Below, in pieces: positions 23,531-34,974 of a DNA stretch of 64,000 nt. The position numbers were made by a program, and so were the translations under genes. Within the stretch, counting starts at the first letter, position 1; every line of letters starts with the position of its first letter. A model generated the notes under the pieces. The model was not told where the DNA came from. It did not search any database and saw only the letters and a list, made by a program, of their open reading frames with translations. Origin of the DNA: Lasioglossum baleicum (taxonomy: Eukaryota; Arthropoda; Insecta; Hymenoptera; Halictidae); the NCBI RefSeq assembly GCF_051020765.1, contig NC_134930.1:11594001-11658000 (forward strand). The letters are read 5' to 3'.

Positions 23531-23784
23531 ATTTAGCCCACGCATCGACGGATCGTGGCTGCCGGTTACTGGATCTCGTGTGACCCATACTAGCACCTAT
23601 ACGTAAGTTGATGTTGTTGTTTTGTTTATGTTGAGGGAAACCGCTTTGTCGTTGTGCAGAATATTATGTCATTGGGTTTAGTTAGTAACTGCAAATTTGA
23701 TTTGTTGAATTTGTGCATTAATTTGTGTGAGAGGTATAATATTAAAACAAGCTAGTCTAAATCAATTGCAGATATTTAGTACAG

Positions 23785-24290
23785 ATAATAGTAATATTTT
23801 TCGCGGCACTACGGTTCGATCAAATTCTACACTGAATAACTATGTTTGTAAGGCATAAACGTTTCGATTCGGATTTGAAACTTGATAACGTTTTAGACTC
23901 TGGTTTGAATCACTACAGATGCCAAGCGCTATTCTATTGGAGGAAAACAAAGGTGGTGTGTTTCGTCCTAGACCCGCTAGAGGACTCATCAGTAAGGCTA
24001 TCTAGCAATTAGTATATTAATAACTTTCCTCAAGACATTTGTGTCTAAGGCAGGACCCTCTAGATAGCCTTATTGATGAGTCCTCTAGCGGGTCTAGGAC
24101 GAAACACACCACCTTTGTTTTCCTCCAATAGAATAGCGCTTGGCATCTGTAGTGATTCAAACCAGAGTCGAAAACGTTATCAAGTTTCAAATCCGAATCG
24201 AAACGTTTATGCCTTACAAACATAGCTATTCAGTGTAGAATTTGATCGAATCGTATATATAGCGTCGCGAAAAATATTACTATTATTTAA
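23785..24290. mobile_element. Near-perfect long inverted repeat (hairpin), arms about 220 bp
   Basis: The arms 23785-24004 and 24059-24290 are reverse complements. In the inner 175 bp I count about three mismatches; the outer 40 bp are more diverged. A spacer of 54 bp lies between. A 12-bp direct repeat, ATTTAGTACAGA, occurs at 23774-23785 and 24324-24335 and may be a target duplication, though about 34 bp separate it from the right arm end. Each arm carries the same 68-codon frame ending, which is a mirror effect, and no domain is recognised. Part of each arm resembles 27658-27690. Confidence 0.8.
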
Positions 24291-24343
24291 ACATTAATTG
24301 CGATCGATAAAAACCCCTCCTTTATTTAGTACAGAAATGTTAT

Positions 24344-24377
24344 TGGGTTCATGAGAGACCCCAGTATACCAGTTAAC
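24344..24377 (+). repeat. Short conserved motif GGGTTCATGAGAGACCC, copy 1
   Basis: The motif continues CAGTATACCAGTTAA. It is also present at 38797-38829 (plus) and 27431-27462 (minus). The bases GGGTC and GACCC can form a stem around ATGAGA in two of the copies. Confidence 0.65.
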
Positions 24378-24419
24378 CCCTTGCATTTACAGTGATTGGA
24401 ACTTCTTTAACATTCATAA

Positions 24420-25300
24420 TTTTTTCGAAGGAGAAAGATTATATTGTATTCTTTACTGGCTACAGATTGACAACAACGAAAAAGAATTTTATTTTAGTTT
24501 CACTTAATTAGTGACATACATAGGGTAAATGTACTTATTACTGCGATATTTTCTCCCCATAAGATTAAAATACGTACAAATACATATTTTGCCCTGAATA
24601 AATTTGTACAATTCAATGAGAATGTATCGTCGTTGACACGGCAAACAAAAAGTCAATCAATCTCATATTTTTATAATCTCAGGATTTGAAAAAACATTCT
24701 TCATAAAAGGTAAAAATGTTATAAAGGAGTTTACACTGTAAATGCAATTGTGAAATATTTGTAAACTCCGCTATGTTCTTCATTTAAAACAGCAAATTAT
24801 TTGTTATTGTACTCAGGATTTATTTAAATTAATGCCTAGATATGTAGTTTGTTTTCTTACGCTCGTGTATTTCGAATTATAATTATTATAATTTGATTAT
24901 AAATTATAAATTAGAAGATTATAAGATAAGATAATAAGATTAGAAGATTATAATCTGCAGTAATGAGTACGCAGTAATTAGTACATGGCTGTTTTTCGTC
25001 CGCAATAATATGTACAAAAATGTTACCGATTTTATTTTTTTATATCTTCTTATGTCGTATTAGGTTTCGAGGGCCACAATTTCTTTTTGTATTCAAACAC
25101 ATCATTCTTCCATAAAATGCTTACATATATTATTGTATCATGATAAATTAGAAATGATATTAAAATAAGTGCGATCGAAGCACGATAGTTAACCTATTTA
25201 GTAGATACTGTTCGAAATCACGAGTCTGACTCGTTGCTATAGTGCAAGGGGTTGTTAAACGCTTAGAAGTTTTTCTCATATCTGCATTAAATCCGCAGTC
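24420..25300 (-). repeat. Unnamed 0.8-kb dispersed repeat, copy 2 (inverted)
   Basis: This is the reverse complement of 12732-13505, ending at ATCCGCAGTC (25300). Relative to copy 1 it carries roughly 250 extra bases between the CATGGCTG and ATGAAGAATG blocks (about 24715-24985), with short A/T-rich direct repeats (AGAAGATTATAA) and a small hairpin GGAGTTTAC/GTAAACTCC. No conserved frame is seen. Confidence 0.75.
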
Positions 25301-26025
25301 TACTAATCAAAATCATCGAAGAGGCCCAGTTATCCAATATGTCAAACAAATCAATGTTTAAAGTTGAACGAAGAATTGGATTTCTTGAATTGAGAGATTC
25401 ATCAATTTTGCCCGCGTTTGCGAAGTATTGTACGTAGAACTCGAAATGCAGGCGCCTAAAGGACTCAATAATGCGGAAGAAGAGCCTGGGACAAGAGAGA
25501 ACCATTTGGAAATCCGAGAATCCTATTCGGCCGCAGAAATGTAGAGAGATTCGGGTCAATTAAGCGCGCTCGATGCATTCTTCGGGGGTGAAACGGAATT
25601 CAACGGAATCGGATATCAAATTTTTCGCAGAGAATGAATACCTCGCAACATCAATCTCTCGAGCTTTCTCTTTCTAAGAATACGCGGGAACTGTCAGGCG
25701 TTTCGATAGACGTTTCGCAGGGAAAGGAAAGGATCACGGTGACGTGGGTATCGAATTCTTCTCCACTGCTCGCGAAACAAGGGAAAGAACGCTGAAGGAT
25801 TTCCCCGCCGAAGAATGCACGCCTCGTTCTTCGAGTGCTGTGTTTCGACGATTCTTCTATCAACTTTATGGGCATCGGCCCGAGTCGTTCGCTGCAAAAC
25901 CGTAATTTATCGCTGAATTCATAGTCTGCTCAAAAGATTCACGGAAATTATTAATAAAAAGTATCTATTTCAATATCTTCGTAATAATTTACATTGTACC
26001 ATCTTCAAAGTACTCTTCTTTAGCA
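25301..26025. other. Stretch without recognised features
   Basis: Overlapping frames of 67-90 codons lie on the minus strand only and show no domain. Confidence 0.45.
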
Positions 26026-26500
26026 CAGTGAGCCACGAAAGTATTCGAACGATCTGAAATGAAATGTTTTACGCTTAAAAAATATACCGAAACATACTGC
26101 ACGTATCGTTAAACAATGGATCATATAGAATGTACCCCATATTTTAGAAACATCCCCACAAAGTCCGGACATCAACCCCATAGAACACTTGGGCAGAAAT
26201 CAGCAGACAACTTAGTAAATATAACATTAAAAACCAAAATTTTTGACGTTTAGTTAAAATGTATACTGTTATTTAGTCGTTCGAATACTTTTGTGGCATT
26301 CATTTAGTCGATGTTACTACGAAATGTTTTATAAGTATTGTTTACGTTATATCGGAGAGACGTAAAATTTAACATGTATAATTCTGATACTTATACGTTA
26401 CTATAAAAATAAGAAATGCTTTGTAATTCGTAATATGACTCATACTTTGAAGCGTGAAATTTTCCATTTCAGAGCGTTCGAATACTTTCGTGACTCACTG
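26026..26500. mobile_element. Deleted Tc1-like element, 475 bp
   Basis: The ends CAGTGAGCCACGAAAG.ATTCGAACG and the complementary CGTTCGAATACTTTCG.GACTCACTG form inverted repeats of about 29 bp. TA follows the right end; the left flank is CA, probably a mutated TA. A fragment of transposase lies inside (26148-26199). Most of the coding region has been deleted. Confidence 0.75.
26148..26199 (+). pseudogene. Tc1-type transposase fragment with SPDINPIEH
   Basis: The plus-strand reading gives PQSPDINPIEHLGRNQQ. The motif SPDxNPIE, followed by (N/H)LW, marks the third catalytic residue (E) of DD34E Tc1-like transposases, so this piece is the end of the catalytic core. The tryptophan usually next is replaced by glycine, the frame is short, and both upstream catalytic aspartates and the DNA-binding domain are missing. 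It lies between terminal repeats typical of the same superfamily, so it is a deletion relic and cannot be functional. Confidence in the family is fairly high because the motif is diagnostic. Confidence 0.7.
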
Positions 26501-27430
26501 TATACATCTAAGCCGCTCGCATTTTTCGGCTAGATTTACGTATTTCTGCAAAAGAAAATGACGATAACCAAACCAAAAATAAAGTACATTTATCATGTTG
26601 CCCATTTCGAAAAACGACTTTTACTCTGAACCAAGAGCAATCTCTCCGAAAATTTTTGTACACATCAGCTGGTAAACTAATGCTTCTAACGTCGCAAGGA
26701 AGCTGAAGTTGTCCGAAGTCAGTTCGAAAAAGTTAATCTGTTCGTGTGCACGGAGACTTTTTCGACCGCCTGCATGAAGAAGATCGCCTCGAAAGACGTT
26801 CAAGAAGATCAGACAGTTTCCAGCCGGACCTTACACAATCAAGTTTGAGATCGATCACCGTGCGAAACATCGACCCAGAATTTTTGTGCTTGTCCAGAAA
26901 CTTCCACGAGAACTAATTTGCAATGTTCCTGGTACTACACTGTTGAAGGTACGGTGCTCTTACCTAGCTGAACTTCTTTCGGACGAGCAGCGCAAAGAGA
27001 CACTCGAGACCCTCGCGAAGGAAAGTTTCTTCAAGGAGCCGTCCCGCATCTCCGGAGAACAATCAATTGTTCCGCGGCGCGTATTGATTTTTGCTTACTG
27101 TAATTTAACGGGCCGACTGCGTCCAGGAAGTAACACTGCCGGATAAGGGGTGAGGCCGAGGGAAAAAGTAAACTGGGACTAGAGATCACCGGCTGTTCAC
27201 GATAAACCTCGACGTCGACAGGATTTACGGCGAGAATTGTGAAGTTTCGGTATCGCGCGCACTTCTGTCGATGAATCAAGTTCGTCGCGACATGTTCGGC
27301 TTACTTCCGACCGCCCGACGATTCATTTCGCGGGATACATTGCGGGAAAGAACACAAAAACCGTGGGGTGGGATCGGACATTTACATATTAAGGGAACAG
27401 GTCCATGTAGACGAGTCAAAATCGATTTTC
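26501..27430. other. Stretch without recognised gene
   Basis: Frames at 26886-27146 and 27031-27279 oppose each other. Nothing in them suggests a protein family. Confidence 0.45.
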
Positions 27431-27462
27431 TAACCGGTTTACTGGGGTCTCTCATGATCCCA
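27431..27462 (-). repeat. Short conserved motif, copy 2 (minus)
   Basis: Read on the minus strand: GGGATCATGAGAGACCCC, then AGTAAACCGGTTAG. It matches the copies at 24344 and 38797 with a few substitutions. Confidence 0.6.
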
Positions 27463-27657
27463 ATCAATTCTCTATACATCAACTTGCGCTATTGTATCGT
27501 ACGATAAATTGCAAATATCAAGTCTCTGTAATTTCTGTAGTATATTTGGATTATTAAGTTTGAAACAATATTATTAAAGAATAAAAATAAATATGCTCAC
27601 AGCGCACAGTTTCGATCAATAGTAGAAACAAAGCAAATTTGCAAAAATTAACCTATC

Positions 27658-27690
27658 AACGTTTCGATCCGGATTTGGATCATTTTCAAG
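27658..27690 (-). repeat. Hairpin motif GATCC...GGATC followed by GAAACG
   Basis: On the minus strand the sequence reads TTGAAAATGATCCAAATCC, then GGATCGAAACGTTG. A related sequence lies in both arms of the 23.8-24.3 kb hairpin (CAAATCCGAATCGAAACG). Motifs of this kind occur near the ends of some retroelements; identity here is uncertain. Confidence 0.4.
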
Positions 27691-27964
27691 AGAATTGCGT
27701 CTGAAAATATATACTGAATTAATATAATTGGTATTTAACAGGGAAAGGAACACTGATTATAAAATGATCTTTTGAGAAACATACTTGCTATGTATATTAT
27801 TAAAGGAATCTGAGAAATTGTATACAGAATTTTAGGAAGGTCCCGGTACCATACGTCGGGCTGCTCTTTACTGTGCCGGACTCAAAATTTGTGCCTTTCT
27901 CCTACGAATTATGATGTACTTGGTATGTAATTCAGTAGATTTGTACCTGGCACGGATGCAGATC

Positions 27965-28240
27965 GAAGTTTCGAACCTTCTAGTTGAGGAGCTATGGTCG
28001 CTTAAAGTTGAGCATATTTCCAGTTTCTTGACGGGTAATAGCGCCGCCATATTGGTTTGTAGTGACGGTCGCACGCCGCTTACTGAGTTGGTTAGGATTA
28101 GGACGAGGGGGGGGGGGGGCGGCAAGGTGAGCAGCTCGCAGTCGTCACTACAAACCAATATAGCGGCGCCCTTACCTGTCAAAAATGCTCAACTTTAAGC
28201 GACCATAGCTCCTCAACTATTGATCCTAGAGGATCATACT
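27965..28240. mobile_element. Foldback element with G13 tract in the loop
   Basis: TTGAGGAGCTATGGTCGC at 27983 pairs with GCGACCATAGCTCCTCAA at 28198. Further stem blocks are TTAAAGTTGAGCAT and CATATTGGTTTGTAGTGAC. Arms are about 90-110 bp around a loop with 13 consecutive G (28107-28119). The open frames on both strands here (95 and 104 codons) are products of the symmetry. No terminal duplication was established. Confidence 0.75.
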
Positions 28241-28491
28241 TCGTAATCCGAGTCAACATCGTACCACTCAAGGGTTAAAAATGTAGAACCTTGGAAATAC
28301 TTCTCCAAAATTGAATTTAAGCAAAATAAACATTGTCTGTATGATTGATTTCTTTTCATAGTAATTGTAATAGAGGTTGCAAATAATGTTCCAGTCATAT
28401 TAATCTTATCTGATGTTTCTTTTATTTTGTGCTTCACGTATTTACCATTTTTGCTGTAAATACGGAAAATCTTTGTTACGAGTTATTGGTC

Positions 28492-28545
28492 GACAGCGGA
28501 TTTTATGTATTTCTAGCAAACATGAGTAGGTTCGCCACTTCATCA
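28492..28545 (+). repeat. GACTGC-family repeat end, type A (diverged)
   Basis: GACAGCGGATTTTATGTATT is followed by TAGCAAACATGAGTAGG, agreeing with the type A subterminal sequence. Confidence 0.5.
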
Positions 28546-28559
28546 ATTGTTAGTCGATA

Positions 28560-29520
28560 TGTTAAACGCCTCTTTAATGAGTGATGAAACCAAATACAGT
28601 TCTAGCAAATTCGGGTATGAACCGCACGTTAATTGTGCACGTTATACGTGCTGTTTAGCAGTTAATTAATCGTGCAAGAATATTACCGAAAATTTACGTG
28701 ACTAATTGAAACCGTTTGAACGATTGAAACAGTTTAACTTCGCGTTAACAGCCATGCTCGACACGTCTGCTTGAACATCTGTGTGCTGCTTAGCAATTCA
28801 TGAACCCCCACATGGTAGGTAGTAACGTGCGCATTTAATAACTTGTCGAATTTACTGTCTCCTTCGGGATGAATTTCAAGGTATTTTCAAAGTATACAAT
28901 CGACTTTCAAGTATACAATCTTAACGCATCCGAAGCGAGTGAACAAAATTCTTCAAACCGGAATCTATTTCTGTAATCGAAATCAGAGGTTGACGGCATT
29001 AAGTATCCGATTCGTATGCAGTCCTTACGCTAAACAATCGAGATCGATTAAACGGCATTCCGCAGTTCCACGTGGACTTTAGTACTGTTTGCCAACAGGA
29101 AACGGTGTAGTAGATGATCGGCCATCTAGCAATAAGCATCTTAACTGCCCAGTGCAACTTCACTTCGGCGATTAAACTAGGATTAGAGGCTGAACAGTTG
29201 GCATTAAGTGGTCTGATCCTTCGTTAGTTAAGGTCCAGTGATATTTTAAACGATCGTAAATAACCTTGAATGACTTTGGACGACCAACATGAACCGGTGA
29301 ATAAACTGGTCGATAAATAGATTGTTTGATTTGCTAAAAAGTCGAAGATCATCTTGGAATCTCCAAGACGGATTCAGTTACAGATTTTTATTCAAGAGCG
29401 GAAATATCAAGATTATGCGAAAGCTTTTCTGCGTAGAATGCAATTTTTCCCAATAACAAATTATCGAGGCGATATTTGAATAAGAAACAGAAATAAATAT
29501 TGGGTATTATACATTAAAAT
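28560..29520. other. AT-rich stretch without recognised features
   Basis: No frames above 60 codons, repeats or hairpins were noted. Confidence 0.45.
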
Positions 29521-29549
29521 TGTAAACAAGATTGATTGATTAATGTGTA

Positions 29550-30050
29550 CGATTAGAAAAGTTAATCATTGAAAAATCGACGATTGATTCAATCGAGTGA
29601 TGAAATTAATCGTTAATCGTTGATTAAAAAAAGAAATCATTCAAAAATCGGAGACTGATTCAATCGATTGATGAACTTAATCGTTAATCGTTGATTAAAA
29701 AAGAAATCATCGAAAAAACATGAAAGCACGTAAACAGAGTTTGTATTATAGACCAAATGACAATACACTTAAACTCGGTTTACATCTTTTTCAGTATTCA
29801 TATAGTTTTGCTTCGATTATATCCGCGGCAATTTGCGTCAATTATCCGACTGACGATTACAATTGAAAGGAATGTTAATCGCAAATAACAACTGAAGTAA
29901 AAATTTACCCGTTATTCCCAATTAACGTTTAATAAGTATTTAATCGTTAACCGCAATTTTGACGACTAAACTAGGAGATTAATTGTTAATTGCGATAAAC
30001 GATTGAAGTAGAAATTTATTCGTCAATCATTGATTCAATTTTTTCCCAAC
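29550..30050. mobile_element. hAT-like element end with 71-bp subterminal repeats
   Basis: Two units of 71 bp contain GATTCAATCGA.TGATGAA and TTAATCGTTAATCGTTGATT (29586 and 29657). Decayed forms continue to 30045. The right end, read on the minus strand, is CAGAGTTGGGAAAAAATTG, a form seen at hAT-type ends in insects. The left end was not found. Confidence 0.5.
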
Positions 30051-30070
30051 TCTGCCATTTACCAAAATTG

Positions 30071-30565
30071 TAGGGGTGTGCGAGTACCCGTAATTTACGA
30101 GCTGAGCTAAACTCGATTCGATTGCTCAAGCCGAGTCGAGCGTTTGATTTGTCTGAGCTACTTGAAATCGACGAACTGTTTGAAAAAATGCGAGCTACTT
30201 CAAAAAATCAAACGATTTACTTCATCGATTCATAATTCAAACGATTCGATCTACTTGAAAATGAATTTTTAGTGAATTTTAATGAATTTTTACTCGGATA
30301 CAGTAAAGTCGCGATTCTTGTCAAACAGCCTGTGTTCTGCACGGTCAACTACGTGTGTTACGCACGGCAACTCGAAAGCTAAAGATCTATCCGAGCTGAA
30401 AATTCTTTTTTCAAGTAGATCGAATCGATGAAGTAGATCGCTTGATTGTTTCAAGTAGCTCGCATTTTTTCAAACAGTTTGTCGATTTCAAGTAGCTCTG
30501 AAAATGAGTAATGACTCCACTCGAAATTCGAGTGCTCGAATATATCGAGTACCAAAATGTGAAGG
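30071..30565. mobile_element. Foldback element beginning TAGGGGTGTGC
   Basis: The left arm 30151-30270 and right arm 30397-30507 pair through CTACTTGAAATCGAC, TTTGAAAAAATGCGAGCTAC and GATTCGATCTACTTG. The outer right end is eroded. The start TAGGGGTGTGC is shared with 63720. Probably non-autonomous and hAT-like, by inference from the end sequence. Confidence 0.6.
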
Positions 30566-33500
30566 ACCAAACAGTTTAAGTTCCATTTGTAACATAATTC
30601 GAAAAGTTCTCCGTGTGTGTGGCATTTTATCCAATAGGAATGTATGTATTAAGTAGGAAAAATAAGATTGGATGCTCTGTAGGTAGTTAGGTATTCTACA
30701 AAAACGAAAACCTTCTAATAGCTCAGTCCTTTCAGGCAAGTGTTGACAAGAACACGACCGTTCTACAGAAAATGCATTCGCACTTTTGGTGAAGCTGGTA
30801 AGACCCTAGGGTTGTAAATCTCCTGCCCGGCAACCCTCTCGAAACTGCATCTGCAGAACGTTTTTGCGGACTTCCCCCTTCCAGTAACTAATTCAACCAA
30901 TCACAGCGACACTTAAATTTCTCTTCGGACCAGCATCGGGAAAATCAGAATGGAAAAAAGCGTACGTGTTGGAGAAGAGACGGAATTGCCCCAGGCAATC
31001 TTCTATATACAGGGTGAGTCGTATAAAATCTATAGTAAGGGACAGTTGTAAAGATTGGGACACCGCATAAGCTGGGTCAATGCTTTTTTCCACATTAATG
31101 CACTGGAAACACCAATGTCATGGTTCTCAACTTCATTTCTGTTTAGAAACAAACTTTTCATGAGCATTAGAAGCAACAAGTCGTGTTCAGTTTTCAACTA
31201 AAAATTTTTCAACCCTGATTGCTTAAATATACCTAATTCGTTGGAAATTTAATGTAGTTTAAATGTGCAAAAAGGATTGTGCATGTATATCGCGATGTGA
31301 ATTTGTTTTTTTTTTATGTGTGTGTTTTGCATTTTTCGCAAACATTATGAAAGTAAATCAGACTATGAGCCAGTTTTTATTTTATGAACAATGTTGTCTT
31401 TTTGTGTCAAATCATGATCTAAGAAATAAGGCGTTTTGACTTCATTTCAAGAACTACTTTTCAGACCTCTTGTGGTTTCTTAACTTATATGGCAAAATCT
31501 TTTTTCCCGAAATCATTTGTCTTCAGAAAATTGGCTATAACTCTTTGTCCGTTAACGCTATCATGATACTTTCTAGACTGAAAATGTAGCTGGCAACTAT
31601 ACCTTCCCAATGCTATATATTTTCTGTGTAATTCTCACGCTATGAAATTTTATAGTTAAAAAACAAAACGTTTCGCAACGTCTACAACATCCGTTTACCA
31701 TCGAACATCCTAAATTGAGATTATCACAATGATTTTGATAAATAATTTATTGAGAAATTATTATTATTATTATTATATTTATTATAAACAGACCGTAGTC
31801 CTTTTACACAAATGTTTAAAATAGAATAAAAAAGAATGAACATAAACTAACTAAGAGGGGACGTGCAACAAAACTATTGGAATACAGGTATGGTATTATC
31901 AGATAATCGTGCGTAATTTTCTTTTGAATGTGTGTAACGACCCATTAAAAAAATCAATACTATTATATAGTGTGTTAGAAAATTTGCTATAATGCGATTT
32001 ATAGGATTTATTAATCCATATGTGGATTTGGATTTAAGTGTTTGAAGTCCTGTTTCAGATCTCAAAACACGAAATATTTTATATTGTAAGTATGAAGCAA
32101 AATACTCCTTTTACAGTCTAATGATAATAAGTAATGGTGTTAAATGGACGGGCATTCGGGTACTCCAGTCACAGTGTGAAATTCTTTAGTTATGACCAGC
32201 GCAACGGGCGAAGAGCATGCAATAGCGAGAATATTTCGGAGCATTTGCCGAGTGTCGTGATGTCTGAAGTTCCAAGCGTGCACGCAGAGACGCCGAGATT
32301 AGAAATTTTCCTGGATTCCCAATAATTCACGAGGCGAGTCCATTAAACCGCGTGTGCTGGTCTTCGGCGACAAGAGCGTAAACTACGTAATGCGATCCCC
32401 GATTCACTTAACCAAGTACGGTTTTGTGGTAATGAATTCGTATTCAGTAGGGAGGAAGAGGATCGGGACGAATGGACAGGGATAGGTCTGAAGAGATACG
32501 TGAGCCGAACGGGTGGGGGTAAGAAGCATAGTTGGCAGCAGAGGCGAACTACAATATCTCTCTCACGTAAATTTAATGGACCCTCCAGGTTGTTTGCAAG
32601 TACTTAGTGAATCGGGTGACACGAGCCCCGAACCATCGGAAATCGACGAAATAATACAACTCTTGTCGCAATTCGCATTGTTATTCGATGAACACCGGTT
32701 CCTCTAGTGTTTGGCGAAACGATAAATAAAGGATCCCGCGAGCGAACGCGACTATTTGCCCGAAGTTCAAATTCACAGCGGTGTAATTTATTTTGCGACA
32801 TAAATGTTTGTTCACACTGACGCGGAAGAATGCCAGCAGAACGTGTAAAATACCATTGTGTGCATTGTTTAATCCAATTTGTTTCATTTATGGAAAATTC
32901 AGCTCCGTAAATACGTGTCCGTACATACTAACAGGATGAGAAAATTTGGTCAATCTCCGATTGTGAATCCACCATAGATTTGAAGATTGAAATTTTTCCT
33001 TAACAATGACTTTTCAAATGTCGTCGTACGATTTTTGTTAACAGTTCTATTGAATTTTAAAAAATATATGGTAGCTCCAGAGACTCATGGACACTCACAT
33101 ATGTTCAGACATATAAATTGTGTTAACAGGAGGACAGAACGTGGAAACCACTTTAAAAAAGTAGAAAATACAATGTAGTAGCGTAAAATGTTATTTGGAA
33201 AAAGAGAAAAAATTCAGAGCACGAACGAGTCGGTTACACGAATCATGAAACATGAATTAATATTTGCCATTTAGTTACGTTAACTATAATTCAATGTTTG
33301 AATGTCTGAAAAGTACGATTAAAATCGTTATGATAATAGAACATAAATAATCTAGAATTCTCAATCAGCTGATTGGTAATGTAGTATATTTACAAATGCA
33401 TGGTGTAATATTTTCGGAAACTTACGAAGTGCATATATCATCTTTAATTTAATGAACCGGAAAAATAAAGAATAGTATTTACTTAAGGTTGAATTGAGAA

Positions 33501-33955
33501 GTATGCCACAATAATGCGGATTGTACAAACACGTTTTCTATGGTTTGTGGAAGTATCGACAATCGGAGTCTGATAATGCAATTATTCTACGGAAGCGAAG
33601 AAACAAACGTCTTCGACTTCGTGGAGAAGCTATTCGGATTCCGACACAGTCGACTTTGTGCCCGAGAACGTTGACAATGCCGAGTATGCGTGAGTTCTAA
33701 ATATACGTTCCCCGTTTTCCGTCCTTCTCTCAAACGTTGCGCCGTTTCCTCGGCTCTGAGTGCCACATCCGAGCTTCCTCTTTTCTTCCTCCGCGCGATA
33801 ATTTTGGATCCGCCTTGATGTGCGCGTAGGCCGAGTTAAACTTATTGTTGCTTTTCTTTTCCCCTATTTCTTTTCCCAACTCTTTTACATAACGAGCACC
33901 GATTTGGCCCGGGGCATCCGACGAATTCGCTCTTCACTCTCGAATTTCGCGGTTT
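30566..33955. other. Long stretch without recognised gene
   Basis: One isolated TACAGGGTGAGTC end lies near 31010 and may be a solo end of the CAGGGTGT group. A TTATTATT microsatellite lies near 31760-31785, and a degraded GACTGC-type end (GACCGTAGTCC) at 31790. A weak GC-richer part lies at 33600-33960. All frames are under 70 codons. Confidence 0.45.
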
Positions 33956-33958
33956 CTA

Positions 33959-34330
33959 TTAGGTCATCCCATAAGTTCGTGCCGTTTTTCGAGCGGTTGC
34001 ATATGTTAATTTTCTAAACAGACCTTTAAGTTTGTTTTAAGTATTTCCAGAACATCTGACATCTGCTCAATTGATAAATTTCGTGATTTCCGTACAAGGT
34101 CTCGAATTTTATCTTCGTCTGTTTGAGGAGGACGCCCGGAACGTTCCTCGTCTTGTAAACAAAAATTCCCACCTTTAAAACGTTTAAAACGTACCTGCCT
34201 ACAGGTACTAGATGAAAGCGCCCTTTCTCTGTAACAGCACATTTGTTAATCGTGGCGATTGTTACTGAACTTCCTTTCCGAAATTCATGTAACATGAGAT
34301 GTCGGAAATGGATACGCATTTCGCTTATGA
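33959..34330 (-). pseudogene. Mariner transposase fossil, N-terminal half only
   Basis: On the minus strand, two frames together give the start of a mariner transposase: MRIHFRHLMLHEFRKGSS...INKCAV (34319 downward), then, after a frameshift near 34235, RFKRFKGGNFCLQDEERSGR followed by PPQTDEDKIRDLV and NLSIEQMSDVLEI. These correspond to the first helix-turn-helix, the linker with the conserved SGRP motif, and the start of the second helix-turn-helix. The frame then runs straight into a mariner terminal repeat (TTAGGTCATCCCATAAG at 33959, bordered by TA), so the whole DDD catalytic domain is deleted. The 5' terminal repeat on the other side was not found. Inactive. Confidence 0.75.
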
Positions 34331-34460
34331 TTTCTCACTGCTAGCAATCTGTGTGTTCACTATTTCACGATGTTATAACCACGAAAACCTTCTCTAGACT
34401 GTTCCCGAACAGCTACGCTTAATTGAATTGGTGCCTCATCGCCGTAAAGTTTATGAATCG

Positions 34461-34659
34461 ACGCATGAAATGTATACACAAAATAAAAATTTTCTACTTG
34501 ATTTGCAATCAACTGGAGTGCAATGAAAATTTATTTTCTTCCTTAGTGTGTTTAATAGGCCGAAAATAATATAACAGTATTTTTAAGTTCTTCTACTGTT
34601 TTCACTGTTTCGAATTACACCTACTCATTTTTGTCGTAAATGCATCAAGATCCGCTGTC
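34461..34659. mobile_element. GACTGC-family MITE-like element, 199 bp
   Basis: This copy shows both subterminal types in one element. Type B is at the left (ACAAAATAAAAATTTTCTAC, TTGATTTGCAATCAACTGG, AAATTTATTTTC). Type A is at the right, read on the minus strand as GACAGCGGATCTTGATGC and TTTACGACAAAAATGAGTAGG. The left terminus is degraded. Confidence 0.65.
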
Positions 34660-34690
34660 TAGTGATGACCTAATAGATAATGAAATGTTA

Positions 34691-34970
34691 TAGGGTATTC
34701 CATAAACGTTGTACTTCCTTGAAAGGGGTGGTTCCGAAGATCATTTGAAGTCAACTTTTTCCTTTGCGAAATTGTTCGTCGCAGCTTTGCTAAGGAATTA
34801 TTAACAAAAACGCACGGATCAATCAGAGCGCGGCTACTTGCAGAGCGTGGCGTTGGCGTTGGCCGAGCCGAAATCCGTCCGTAGTAGTCGCGCTCTGATT
34901 GGTCCGTGTTTTTCGTTAATAACTCCTTCATAAAGCCCAGGAGAACATTTTCACAATGGAAGTAGTTACT
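34691..34970. mobile_element. Foldback element, AGGGTATTCC end
   Basis: Left-arm blocks GGAATTATTAACAAAAA and ACGGATCAATCAGAGCGCG pair with the right arm (CGCGCTCTGATTGGTCCGT, TTAATAACTCC). The arms run about 34749-34840 and 34880-34970 around a small GC-rich loop. The same right-arm sequence (TTGATTGGTCCGTGTTTTT) appears at 48490, where the end reads GAGACACCC. So this belongs to the CAGGGTGT group. Confidence 0.7.
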
Positions 34971-34974
34971 TGAA

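Noticed and set aside
27868..28198. Two frames of 95-104 codons on opposite strands
   Set aside because: They are mirror images created by the palindrome at 27965-28240 and the G tract.
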